Source of the DNA: JAMLJG01 sp035327585 | GTDB lineage: Bacteria; Verrucomicrobiota; Kiritimatiellia; CAIVKH01 | DNA length: 64,000 nucleotides | Reading direction: 5' to 3' | Assembly (NCBI GenBank): GCA_035327585.1 | Contig: DAOLDD010000009.1 | Coordinates: 1 to 64,000, forward strand | Shown here: positions 17,874-26,174 of the stretch, in pieces | Numbering within the stretch: the first letter of the stretch is position 1 | Layout of the letters: each line of letters begins with the position of its first letter | Notes under the pieces: model-generated | Told to the model about the DNA's origin: nothing | Seen by the model: only the letters and a program-made list of their open reading frames with translations | The model's database searches: none | Translations under genes and position numbers: made by a program

Positions 17874-19565
17874 TCACGGCCGCGCAGCGCGCAGGCGGAA
17901 GGCGGTAGCGGAATCCGCCGGGACGGCGATGGAATTCGTTGGCGCGGTCGGCGGTGGAAGCGTGGCGATCGGAACCCAAACGGCGGTGGGCCAGCCGGTA
18001 TTCCGCTCCACCCATTGCTGTGCGCCCACGCCGCCCTTCCACGCGACCCGCAGCCCTCCGTCGTCCCATGTCCATTCCGTGAACGCGAGGTGCGACGCCG
18101 GGTCGAGCGGGTTCGTGTCGGCCCCGTATTCCGCGCCATTGTTCACGCCATCCCCATCAGGATCTGACGCGGCGGTGTGAACGAGCGTGGTGAACGACGC
18201 GAGTTCCCAATAGTCGGGGAGCGCATCGAGGTCCGTGTCGCCCGAGAGTTCGAACGCGCCGAGGCTGGGCGGGGTGAGGTAGGACACGCCGTCGAAATCC
18301 GGCGGTGCGCCCGCGCGATGAAGCCCCTGCGTCGCCGCCGGACTCGCCGCCGTGATGCGATAGTCGTTGGAAGCCGCCGCCGCGAACTGCGGGTTGAGCC
18401 CGATCCGGTTATTCGTCGTGATCCCCGGCAGTGCGTAGCCCGGCGCGGCGGGATTGTCGTACGCGAACCAGAGATTGTGATCGACGCGGAACGAGGCGGG
18501 ATCGGTGTCCGCGCCTTCATTGACGTAGCGGTTCAACGTGTCGTGCCGGTAGTAGACGATGTTGTTTCTGAAGATATTGCTGCTGCACGGCTGGAAGACG
18601 TAGCTGCCGGAGGTCGTGGTCTCCTGCAAAATCCGGAACACCCAGCGCGTGGGTTCAATGATGGTGTTGTTCGCGACGATGCAATCGACGCTGCCCGCGA
18701 AGGCGACCGTCGCCGTCGCGCCGATGAAGACGCTGGAGAATACCCGGATGTCGCGTGCCTCGGCGTTCGGCTGGTTGCTGCTCAACGGCGGACGGAAAAA
18801 CTCGAAGCCCGTCGAGCCGCCGATGTTCAGCGCGCGGTGCCCGGCGTTGGAAAATACGCACCGCCGAATTTCGATGTCGGTCGTCCCGCCCTTCGCCTGG
18901 ATTGCGTTCCCGGACAGATCGCGAAAGACGCCGCCTTCGATCAGCCCGCGATGACAGCCGACCATATCGATGCCGCTGCCGGAGCCCGCGCCGCCGCAGC
19001 GCGCGATGTCGACGTCGAATATATAAAAATCGCGGATGCCGGACAACTTGATGCCGTCTTGGTTCCCGCCGCCCCCAATGTCGCGGATCACCAGATTGCT
19101 GAAGACGAGAAAGGCCGACGCGTTGGGGTTGGTGTACGCGCCGCCGTCGTCGCAGTTGAGGCCATTGGCTGACGCGTTGGCGATCTCGAGATCCTTGATC
19201 ATCACGTGCCGTGCGCGCACGAGATGAACCCCCTCGCTTCCGCCATTGATCAGCGGGCGGTTGGTGGGGTTCGCGCCGCGAATCCAGATGGGATGCGAAG
19301 TCGATCCGTGCAGGTCGTATATAAACGCGCCCGGCGTGTGGATGCCCGGCAGCAGGACGATTTCCGTGCCGGGCACTGCGCCTTGGGCGGCGCGACCGAG
19401 GGTGCGAAAAGGCAACCCGAGCGATCCGTTGCCCGTCGTATCGTTCCCATTCGTGGCCACGTGCAACGAAGCCAGTGGTTGCGCTGAAAAGGGGAAGTGA
19501 CCCGGCGCCGCATCCGCCGCCATCGCCAGCAAAAGCGCCCCGGCGCAAAGGGAAATCACGCGCAT
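17874..19565 (-). CDS. Secreted right-handed beta-helix protein with calcium-binding repeats
   Basis: The protein is about 563 residues; the chosen ATG gives a good signal peptide (MRVISLCAGALLLAMAADA). An ATG 18 bp upstream is possible. The body is a parallel beta-helix: about 10-11 short repeats with the patterns 'IRDIGG', 'NNTIIEP' and 'FRNNIVYY', similar to polysaccharide lyases and DUF1565-type proteins. Near the C-terminus DTDLDALPDYWE and DPDGDGVNNGAEY are thrombospondin-type-3-like calcium sites common in PVC bacteria. No catalytic residues are identified. The gene ends 3 bp from tRNA-Arg. It probably binds or cleaves polysaccharide outside the cell. Confidence 0.78.
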   Translation of the reverse strand: MRVISLCAGALLLAMAADAAPGHFPFSAQPLASLHVATNGNDTTGNGSLGLPFRTLGRAAQGAVPGTEIVLLPGIHTPGAFIYDLHGSTSHPIWIRGANPTNRPLINGGSEGVHLVRARHVMIKDLEIANASANGLNCDDGGAYTNPNASAFLVFSNLVIRDIGGGGNQDGIKLSGIRDFYIFDVDIARCGGAGSGSGIDMVGCHRGLIEGGVFRDLSGNAIQAKGGTTDIEIRRCVFSNAGHRALNIGGSTGFEFFRPPLSSNQPNAEARDIRVFSSVFIGATATVAFAGSVDCIVANNTIIEPTRWVFRILQETTTSGSYVFQPCSSNIFRNNIVYYRHDTLNRYVNEGADTDPASFRVDHNLWFAYDNPAAPGYALPGITTNNRIGLNPQFAAAASNDYRITAASPAATQGLHRAGAPPDFDGVSYLTPPSLGAFELSGDTDLDALPDYWELASFTTLVHTAASDPDGDGVNNGAEYGADTNPLDPASHLAFTEWTWDDGGLRVAWKGGVGAQQWVERNTGWPTAVWVPIATLPPPTAPTNSIAVPADSATAFRLRAARP

Positions 19566-19673
19566 GCCCCGAACATACCCCATTCGCGCACATTCGCGTC
19601 AATTCGCGGTGTTCATTCCAACGGATGCAGGACTGGCAATTCGCGGCGAAACTCGTATGCTGCGCCTTTCTCG

Positions 19674-20810
19674 ATGATTTCTCCGTGGATCCAAATTGAC
19701 CTCGCGGCGCTGGACCGAAACGTACGCACGATGCGCACCGCGCTCGCGGGCCGGACGTCGCTCGTGATGGTCGTGAAGGCGAACGCCTACGGGCACGGCC
19801 TCACGCCCGTGGCCCGCCAGGCGGCGCGCTCCGGCGTGCGCTGGTTCGCGGTGGCCTACCTGCGCGAGGCGCTCCAGGTCCGGGCGGTGTGCGAGGATGC
19901 GGAAATCGTGATCCTCGGCGCGGTGATGCCGGACGATGTGCGCACGCTGGTCGAAAACCGCCTGCTGCCCGTCGTCGTCGACGAAGCGCAGGGCCGTTCA
20001 CTCGCGCTCGCCGCCCGGGCGCGCGGTGAGGTGTTGCGCGCGCATCTCAAAATCGACACCGGCATGGGCCGTTTCGGCGTGCCGTGGCAGGACGCGGTCG
20101 GCCACTACGAGCGGCTCGCCCGCGAGCCCGGCCTGGAACTTACCGGGCTCTGCACCCACTTCGCGTCCGTCGAGCCGCGCAAACCCTCGCTCGGCCCCGA
20201 GCAGATGGAGCGCTTCCTGCGGATCGACGAACAAATCCGCCGTAAATCGGCGTCCCCGCTGTTCCGCCATGTCTCCAGCAGCCGCGCGTTCCTTTACCAG
20301 TCCGATTGGGACCTCGACGGCGTGCGGCCCGGCATCGCGGCCTACGGCTACGGCGCGCGCGAGCGCGGCATGCGCGTGGCCACCGAACCGTTGCTCCAGT
20401 GGCGCACCGGCGTCATGCAGGTGAAACGCGTGCCCGCCGGGTTCGCCGTCGGCTACTACAGCACCTACGTCACGCCTGCGCCGACCACGCTCGCGACGCT
20501 GGCGGTGGGCTACGCGGACGGCTACCACCGCGCGTTGAGCAACAAGGGCTTCGTGTTGATCCGCGGTCGCCGCTGCGCGGTTGTCGGCCGTGTCAGCATG
20601 AACTGGATCACCGTCGATTGCGGGCCCGACGCCGATGTTGCAGCGGGCGACGAGGCGGTGCTGATCGGCCGCCAGGGCGAGGAATCCATCTGGGCCGACG
20701 AACTCGCGCGGCTCGCCCGCACGATTCCCTACGAGATGCTCACCAGCATCCACGCCGGCTGCGAACGCCACTACATGAGCGCGCCCAATCTCCCGATCCC
20801 GCCCACATAG
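19674..20810 (+). CDS. alr: Alanine racemase
   Basis: The 378-residue PLP enzyme starts at MISPWIQIDL. The PLP lysine is Lys35 in VVKANAYGHG, and the second catalytic base is the Tyr in VGYYSTY. GYADGYHRAL and GRVSMNWITVD are family signatures. It makes D-alanine for peptidoglycan. A long upstream in-frame extension is not used because it runs into the beta-helix gene on the other strand. The stop codon lies inside a hairpin shared with the convergent gene. Confidence 0.95.
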   Translation: MISPWIQIDLAALDRNVRTMRTALAGRTSLVMVVKANAYGHGLTPVARQAARSGVRWFAVAYLREALQVRAVCEDAEIVILGAVMPDDVRTLVENRLLPVVVDEAQGRSLALAARARGEVLRAHLKIDTGMGRFGVPWQDAVGHYERLAREPGLELTGLCTHFASVEPRKPSLGPEQMERFLRIDEQIRRKSASPLFRHVSSSRAFLYQSDWDLDGVRPGIAAYGYGARERGMRVATEPLLQWRTGVMQVKRVPAGFAVGYYSTYVTPAPTTLATLAVGYADGYHRALSNKGFVLIRGRRCAVVGRVSMNWITVDCGPDADVAAGDEAVLIGRQGEESIWADELARLARTIPYEMLTSIHAGCERHYMSAPNLPIPPT

Positions 20811-20834
20811 CGATCTCCGCGGCGGAGATCGCTA
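20808..20834. terminator. Bidirectional hairpin holding both stop codons
   Basis: 13-bp perfect arms (TAGCGATCTCCGC / GCGGAGATCGCTA) surround a single G. The left arm begins with the alr stop TAG and the right arm ends with the stop codon of the minus-strand small gene. It is probably a shared terminator for the convergent pair. Confidence 0.6.
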
Positions 20835-21041
20835 ATGGCGCATCCACCAGCGGGCGGTGGCGGAGATGAAGAAGATGCCGGCGATGACGGCGGTGACGAG
20901 GAGAATCAGCCTGAATCGTTCCTCGTGTGCGTAGAAGTTTCCGTATTCGCGCACGATGTAGGCGAAGCCGACGCCGAGGGCGACGGTCAGGAGACCCGCC
21001 AAGCTGAGACCTCGCGCTGAATGTCCGGGAATTCGTGTCAC
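20832..21041 (-). CDS. Small membrane protein, unknown
   Basis: The 69-residue protein has two hydrophobic segments (about residues 12-30 and 44-62) and a basic C-terminus (ARWWMRH). No family is recognised. It lies 9 bp downstream of the BatE-like gene on the same strand, so it probably belongs to the end of that operon. Its start (ATG at 21041) is reasonable, and the shared hairpin at its stop supports a real gene end. It could be a small accessory of the Bat complex; that is inference only. Confidence 0.55.
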   Translation of the reverse strand: MTRIPGHSARGLSLAGLLTVALGVGFAYIVREYGNFYAHEERFRLILLVTAVIAGIFFISATARWWMRH

Positions 21042-21050
21042 GGGACAAGT

Positions 21051-21803
21051 CTACCGCAAAGTCGGCGCTGCCGCCAGTTCTACGATTTGCACGGCGGTGC
21101 GCGGCAACCAGCCCTCGCGTCCATCGTGGCGTACGCGCAGCCAGTCGCCGTTGCGTTCGACGGCGCGTACGGTGAGGCCTTCCGGGGTCTCGAAGTGGGG
21201 CGTGGCGCTGGAAACCGGAGCGAACAAGGCTTTGGCGCCGGACTGGACAACGACCGCGGCGGGCGCTCGTGCCTCGTTCCACCACCAGGCGCGGCCCGAA
21301 AGCGATGCGACGAGCAAAACGCCGGCGATGGCGGCGCCGCGCAGGAGCGACCGGGGTCGCGTGGGGAGCGCGAAGGCGGTGGTGGCGAGAAGGAGGCCGA
21401 TCCACCAGGCCGCCGCGGCGAGTGTGGTCCATTCGACGGGGGTGAGCGCGCCGAACAGGTGGCTGGCGAGCGAGCGTTTTGGCGCGGGTACGCCGGCGCC
21501 GGTGGTGACGAAACGCAAATTTGCCTCGGCGTCCGCGTTGCGCGGCGCGAGCAGGAGGGCCTGCTGGAAACTCGCCACCGCTTCGCCGGTCCGGCCGAGT
21601 CGTGCGAGGGCATTGCCCCGGTTGAAATACAGTTCCGGCGCGCGCCACCCTTCGGCGTGCAGCGTGTTGTAGAACGCGAGCGCATCGGCGTATCGGCCCT
21701 CGTCGTAGGCGCGCTGGGCGGTGGTGAATCGTTGCGTCGGCTCTTCGGCGCGGACGGGGAGCAGGGCCGCAAGCAGGAGAAGGGTGGAGAGCAGCCGTTT
21801 CAT
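21051..21803 (-). CDS. BatE-like TPR and SH3 protein
   Basis: The 250-residue protein starts at MKRLLSTLLLLAALLPVRAE, a clear signal peptide; this ATG overlaps the batD stop by 4 bp. Two TPR units follow (about residues 28-95: AQRAYDEGRYADALAFYNTL, then ELYFNRGNALARLGRTGEA). Two transmembrane helices come next (about 120-170), then a bacterial SH3 domain at the C-terminus (GLTVRAVERNGDWLRVRHDG). This order is typical of BatE in the aerotolerance operon, an inner-membrane stress-tolerance complex of incompletely known role. Confidence 0.82.
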   Translation of the reverse strand: MKRLLSTLLLLAALLPVRAEEPTQRFTTAQRAYDEGRYADALAFYNTLHAEGWRAPELYFNRGNALARLGRTGEAVASFQQALLLAPRNADAEANLRFVTTGAGVPAPKRSLASHLFGALTPVEWTTLAAAAWWIGLLLATTAFALPTRPRSLLRGAAIAGVLLVASLSGRAWWWNEARAPAAVVVQSGAKALFAPVSSATPHFETPEGLTVRAVERNGDWLRVRHDGREGWLPRTAVQIVELAAAPTLR

Positions 21804-23710
21804 CGCGCCGCCCTCTCGCTGGCGCGCAGCAGGGTGGCGATCCGGTCGAGCTGCGCTTCGATTGTTTTGGCGGCTTCGCTGGCCGTGCTTTCGGCGGGTC
21901 GTGCGTAGCGAAGTTCTTCGCAGCGCGCGAAGAGATCGCGGACGGCGGCCACTTCGGCATCCGGCATGCCGCCCGCGCGGAGACGCGGGCATACCTCATC
22001 GGGCGTAACCTGGCCGGGCGCGAGGTTCAGCAGGTTACCGTAGAACCGGGCCAGCAGGTCCGCGAGCGCGTGGGCGGCTTCGGTGTGGCGGCCGGCCTGG
22101 AGATGCGCGCGGAGCTGCGCGAGTCCGGCGCGCGCGCCGCGCGGGGCTTCGCGTCGCCGCGCGAGGCGCGGGTCACGCGCGAGGCGTTCGCGCCGCCGCG
22201 CGAAACCGACGGCGAGCAGCAGGGCCAGTACGGGCGCCACGTGGAGAGCCGGGGGCAGCGCGGCCAGCGGCGACGAAGCCGCGTCCGCGCGCCGCCAGCG
22301 GGCCGGGGCCGGTTGCAGGTAGACGAGGTCCGTACCGAGCGGATCGCGATTCAGTTTCGGCGCCGGTGCGCCCGGCGTTTGTACGGTGAACGAGGAGCCG
22401 GCGGGGGCCTCGGCGAGGGTGAGCGGGAAGGGGCCGCGCACGATGGTTTCGTAGCGCTCGCGCTCGGGGTCGAAATAGGAGAACGAGAGGGCCGGGATTT
22501 CGGTGTTCGCCGTGGAGCGGGGGATGAGCACTTTTTCAAAGACCTTCAAACCGGTGTTGGGATTCTGCTCAATGAGGCGCGCGTCGTAGCTGCGGAAGCT
22601 GTCGGGCAGCGCGATTGCCGGCGCGCCGACGGCGTCGAGGTTGCCGCGGCCCTGGATGCGGAGCGTCAGCGTGATGGGTTCGCCGACCCGCGTATCGAGG
22701 GGCGCGGCGGTCACATCGAAGGAGAATCGTCCGACCGCGCCGGCGAAGGAGGACGGGCGTCCCTCCGCCGGCAGATCCAGCACGCGCAGGGCGAGCGGCT
22801 TGGTGTCCACCGTGTGCGCACGCGTTTCGACGCGGTTGAAGAAGCCATCGAAAAAGCCGTCGCCGAAGAAGGGATCGCGCATGCGTTCGCGGCGCTGGGG
22901 GACGATGATATTCACGCGCAGGCGCGGCTTTAGGTCGAACGTACCCGCCGTCAGCGCGGAGGCGCGGGTGCGGAAGCGACGGACGTCGTAAATCTGTCCG
23001 TTCACGGATTCGCGGGTTGACGCGAGTTCCTCGAAGCCGGTGAGCGAAAGGCCCAGGGTATCGAAGTCGAGGAGGGAGACGTTTCGGTCCAGGTTGATGC
23101 CGGTCCGGATGTAGAGTTGCAGCGTGAGTTCGAAAATCTCCTGCACATAGACGTGGGGACGGGTGGCCGTGAGGGAGGCGAAGACCAACTCGTCCAACTC
23201 CTGTGCGTTTGCGTTGGCGCCCGCATCCTGCGCGGGCAGGACCTGCACCTGCACCGCGGGCAGGTCGATGACGCGTCCGTTGTAGTCATAGCGGAACGGG
23301 CCGATCTGGAAATCGCCGGCCGCCTGCGGGATGAGGTGAAATCGGTACGCGGTATAGGCGGATTGCTGTCCATTTTCGATGCGGATGCTGGTTTCCTGCC
23401 CGGCTCCGCGAACCTCGAATCCGTTGAGCTGCGGCAGTCGGGGCGCCGGCGCGTTCTGCGCATCGCGTACGATGATCCGGCATAGCGTCGACTCGCCGAG
23501 GCGAAGCACCTTGGGGTTCACGTCGAGTTCCACCTCCGCCGCGTGCGCGGCGGTTGGTGGTAAAAGCAGGGCGATGGCCAATGCGACGAGGAAGAACGGC
23601 TCGCCGGGACGGATCGCCCTACCACTCAGCAACTTGATCATGCTTGTGAAGGTGGGGCGAGGCGCCCCGCCGAGCCGAAAACGGGCCATGGGATGGCTTC
23701 TCGTCTTCAC
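21800..23710 (-). CDS. batD: BatD family protein (DUF11/BatD beta domains)
   Basis: A protein of up to 636 residues. The GTG at 23710 overlaps the upstream stop, but ATGs at 23689 and 23641 are possible; the last gives a compact signal peptide ending PTAAHA. The exported part holds several Ig-like beta domains with BatD signatures (LDVNPKVLRLGE, FEVRGAGQETS, KPRLRVNIIVP). One membrane helix (about residues 480-500) and a cytoplasmic helical tail follow. BatD works with the VWA proteins BatA and BatB in the envelope. All flanking genes are start-stop coupled. Confidence 0.85.
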   Translation of the reverse strand: MKTRSHPMARFRLGGAPRPTFTSMIKLLSGRAIRPGEPFFLVALAIALLLPPTAAHAAEVELDVNPKVLRLGESTLCRIIVRDAQNAPAPRLPQLNGFEVRGAGQETSIRIENGQQSAYTAYRFHLIPQAAGDFQIGPFRYDYNGRVIDLPAVQVQVLPAQDAGANANAQELDELVFASLTATRPHVYVQEIFELTLQLYIRTGINLDRNVSLLDFDTLGLSLTGFEELASTRESVNGQIYDVRRFRTRASALTAGTFDLKPRLRVNIIVPQRRERMRDPFFGDGFFDGFFNRVETRAHTVDTKPLALRVLDLPAEGRPSSFAGAVGRFSFDVTAAPLDTRVGEPITLTLRIQGRGNLDAVGAPAIALPDSFRSYDARLIEQNPNTGLKVFEKVLIPRSTANTEIPALSFSYFDPERERYETIVRGPFPLTLAEAPAGSSFTVQTPGAPAPKLNRDPLGTDLVYLQPAPARWRRADAASSPLAALPPALHVAPVLALLLAVGFARRRERLARDPRLARRREAPRGARAGLAQLRAHLQAGRHTEAAHALADLLARFYGNLLNLAPGQVTPDEVCPRLRAGGMPDAEVAAVRDLFARCEELRYARPAESTASEAAKTIEAQLDRIATLLRASERAAR

Positions 23711-24462
23711 CAGTCCTTCTCCACCGGCGGCAGGCGTCGTGCTTCGCGGCGCAACCGTTCCTCGGCGACGCGGGCCCGCTCCGCGGATTCGCGGTCGCGC
23801 ATGGCGTCGAGGATGCGTTCCGCTTCCTCGGGGGTCATGGCCGACGCGGGTTTTTCCTGTTCAGGCGGGTCCTGCGGTTCGCCGGAATCGCCCTGTTCGC
23901 CGGGTTGGGGCTCCGGCTGGCCGTCCTGCTCGCCTTCGTTGGGTTCCTGCTGGTCCTGTTCGTTCCCGGAGGATTGGTTTTCCTGTTGCTGCTGCTGTTG
24001 TTGCTGTTCGAGCAGTTGCTTCAGCGCGATCAGTTTTTCGTCCTGCGGGTAGAGGACAAGGCCTTCATCGACCCAGGCTCGCGCCTTCTCCACATCGTCC
24101 CGCGTGAACTGCTCCGCGCCGTGGTCGAAATAGTAGCGCGACGATTCCTCGGCGCGGGCGAAGGGCCCGAATAGAGCACCGGTTATGATCGACAACGCAA
24201 AAATCTTCGCCCCCTGCGGGCTTGTCCCGCAGGAGCGGAACGTTTCGCCGCTACGCGCTAGCGCTACAACCTCTGGCTCCGGCGGGACAAGCCCGCCGGG
24301 GGCCCGGAGGGTTTTGGGACGGACTCCAGCATCGTCAGCCAGCCCAACGAATTTCTTCACCCGCAGGATCCATCCTCGCGAGACTTCGGGGCGACAAGCA
24401 GGTCCGCGGGGATCGACGAATCGCAGCAGCGTCTTACAAGGCATTATTCGAAGGTTTTTCAT
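23707..24462 (-). CDS. BatC-like protein with Gln/Glu-rich linker
   Basis: The 251-residue open frame starts with an ATG overlapping the upstream stop (ATGA). Residues from about 88 (ALSIITGALFGPFARAEESS) look like the signal peptide and mature start. A TPR-like helix pair, a run of eight or more Gln, an acidic Pro/Gln/Glu linker and the BatC-type C-terminus (PEEAERILDAMRDRE then EERLRREARRLPPVEKDW) follow. Residues about 54-84 encode two opposed REP-like hairpins, and the preceding 40 residues also look repeat-derived. The true start may therefore be the TTG at 24195, with repeats filling the gap before it. Confidence 0.7.
   Translation of the reverse strand: MKNLRIMPCKTLLRFVDPRGPACRPEVSRGWILRVKKFVGLADDAGVRPKTLRAPGGLVPPEPEVVALARSGETFRSCGTSPQGAKIFALSIITGALFGPFARAEESSRYYFDHGAEQFTRDDVEKARAWVDEGLVLYPQDEKLIALKQLLEQQQQQQQQENQSSGNEQDQQEPNEGEQDGQPEPQPGEQGDSGEPQDPPEQEKPASAMTPEEAERILDAMRDRESAERARVAEERLRREARRLPPVEKDW
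24213..24299. repeat. Opposed pair of REP-like 8-5-8 hairpins
   Basis: Hairpin 24213-24233 (CCTGCGGG / CCCGCAGG, loop CTTGT) and hairpin 24279-24299 (CCGGCGGG / CCCGCCGG, loop ACAAG, the complement of CTTGT) face each other. Between them is a palindrome-rich core (CGCTAGCG). The pair lies within the open frame of the BatC-like gene. The same 8-5-8 form recurs at 49.3, 49.9 and 55.6-55.8 kb. Confidence 0.8.
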
Positions 24463-25169
24463 TGCACGGGCGCCGTGGGGGATGGCGCTTCGAGAATCTG
24501 TACAATTTGACCCGTTCGTTCGAGCAATTGCTCGAAAGATTTTACTTCCGGCTTCGGCAGCTTCAACGCGGGACCGAGCCGCTCCTGCGCGCCGGACAAC
24601 AGGCGGTGCGCTTCGGGGAACTGGTGTTGGCCGACGAGGCGGTCCGCCTGCTGTACCACCGTGCCGAGTTCGAACACGAACGCCGTCAACGCATCGCGTA
24701 TCGCGAGCGCGACCTCGAGGTTGTGCCGCACGTCCGGCTGGTCCGGCCGCACGAGCAGCGACTGGCCGAGGAAATCGATGGCTTCGGAGAGGTGCTTTTC
24801 GATGGTCTTTCCTTCGCCGATTTCCAGCGCGCTTTGCACCTGCCGGATGCGGCAGCTCCCCGCGTTGTAGAGGGCGAGGGCCTGTCGCGTGAGGTCCGGC
24901 GTGAGACGCGCTTCAAGGAACGCATCGGCCGCGCCGTCCCACAACTGGTCGCGGTAGAGCGCGACGCCCCGGTTGAAATGCGCGACGGACGGATCCAGCC
25001 CGGCGGGCCGGGCCTCCGCCGCGGCCTGCTCGAAATGCGCGGCGGCGTCGGACAGCTTGCCCGCTTCAAAGGCGCGTACGCCCTGGCGCATCGCCGCGCG
25101 TGGTTCCGCGCGCGCGGCGGTGCACTCGGCCAGCGTCACGAGCAACGCGATGACGATGCCCTTGTTCAT
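24459..25169 (-). CDS. TPR repeat protein of the Bat operon
   Basis: The 236-residue protein has a signal peptide (MNKGIVIALLVTLAECTAARA) and TPR-like helices: AMRQGVRAFEAGKLSDAAAH near residue 27, VAHFNRGVALYRDQLWDGAA near 62, and LALYNAGSCRIRQ near 97. Its start overlaps the 3' end of the BatB-like gene by 4 bp. In other bacteria TPR proteins of this operon bridge VWA proteins and the envelope. It is not clearly BatB- or BatC-named, so no symbol is given. Confidence 0.78.
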   Translation of the reverse strand: MNKGIVIALLVTLAECTAARAEPRAAMRQGVRAFEAGKLSDAAAHFEQAAAEARPAGLDPSVAHFNRGVALYRDQLWDGAADAFLEARLTPDLTRQALALYNAGSCRIRQVQSALEIGEGKTIEKHLSEAIDFLGQSLLVRPDQPDVRHNLEVALAIRDALTAFVFELGTVVQQADRLVGQHQFPEAHRLLSGAQERLGPALKLPKPEVKSFEQLLERTGQIVQILEAPSPTAPVQ

Positions 25170-26170
25170 GCGCGTTTGCCCCCCGTCTGCTCCCGCAGCA
25201 GCGCCTCAATCACAAGCAGGACGAGCGCGAGGCCCATGAACCAGCCCGCCCGTTCCTCCCAGACTTTCGCGAGACGCGAATCGGTCTCGTTCCGCGTAAG
25301 CGCGGCGAGGTGTTGCTCAAGAATATCGTCGAGGCCGAGGTCGCCCGGCGCGGCGCGGATGAACGCGCCGCCGGTTTCAAGCGCGAGCGTGCGCAGCGGG
25401 TCTTCGCGCAACGAGCTCAAGACGACGTTGCCGTCCGCGTCCTTCTGGAAGCCCGCGCTGCCGTCCGCCGAGGGCAACGGTTCCCCCTCGCGGCTGCCGA
25501 TGCCGAGGGCGTAGACGCGGATGTTCTTCTGCTTCAATTCGGGGAGCCAGTTCTCAATGCGTCCCTCGTGGTCCTCGCCGTCCGTGATGAGCAGGATGAC
25601 GCGGTCGGATTCCGCCTGCTTGTCGAATGTCTCCACCGCGATGCGCAGCGCGGAGGCGATCGAGGTGCCGCCGCGCGGGACCGTGCCGATGTTGAGATCC
25701 TCGAGGCTCATCAGGAACGCCGCGTAATCGATGGTCAGCGGGCATTGCAGGAACGCGGTGCCGGCGAATGGGACCAGCCCGATGCGGTCGCCGTGCAACT
25801 GCCGCGCGAAATCGCGCACGCCCCATTTCGACTGCTGGAGACGGCTCGGTTTAAAATCGGCCGCGAGCATGCTGCGCGAGACGTCGAACAGGACGAGGAT
25901 GTCCAATCCGCGGCTGGTGGACTGTTCCCAGCGGAAGCCCCACTGCGGACGCGCCAGCGCGAGGAGCAGGAACCCGAACGCCGCGAGCCAGAGCGTCAGC
26001 CGGGCCGCGCGTCGCCGTGGCCGCCAGCCTTTGGCGAGCAGCGCGAGTGCGGGGTCCGCGATCAGCGCACGGAGGCGCGCCCGCCGCCGGCGGTAAAGCC
26101 AAGTGCACAACGTGGCGAGCAGCGGCAGCAGCCACAGGGCATTCAAATAAGATGGATCGCCGAAATTCAT
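25166..26170 (-). CDS. batB: VWA domain protein, BatB-like
   Basis: The 334-residue protein has two N-terminal membrane helices (about residues 8-25 and 58-74), a VWA domain with MIDAS motif DVSRS (Asp96, Ser98, Ser100), and a C-terminal helix (about 305-325). TDGEDHEG is a further metal-site motif. BatA and BatB sit side by side in aerotolerance operons and are thought to form an inner-membrane complex operated by the MoxR ATPase. It starts 4 bp after the BatA stop. Confidence 0.88.
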   Translation of the reverse strand: MNFGDPSYLNALWLLPLLATLCTWLYRRRRARLRALIADPALALLAKGWRPRRRAARLTLWLAAFGFLLLALARPQWGFRWEQSTSRGLDILVLFDVSRSMLAADFKPSRLQQSKWGVRDFARQLHGDRIGLVPFAGTAFLQCPLTIDYAAFLMSLEDLNIGTVPRGGTSIASALRIAVETFDKQAESDRVILLITDGEDHEGRIENWLPELKQKNIRVYALGIGSREGEPLPSADGSAGFQKDADGNVVLSSLREDPLRTLALETGGAFIRAAPGDLGLDDILEQHLAALTRNETDSRLAKVWEERAGWFMGLALVLLVIEALLREQTGGKRA

Positions 26171-26174
26171 CGCG

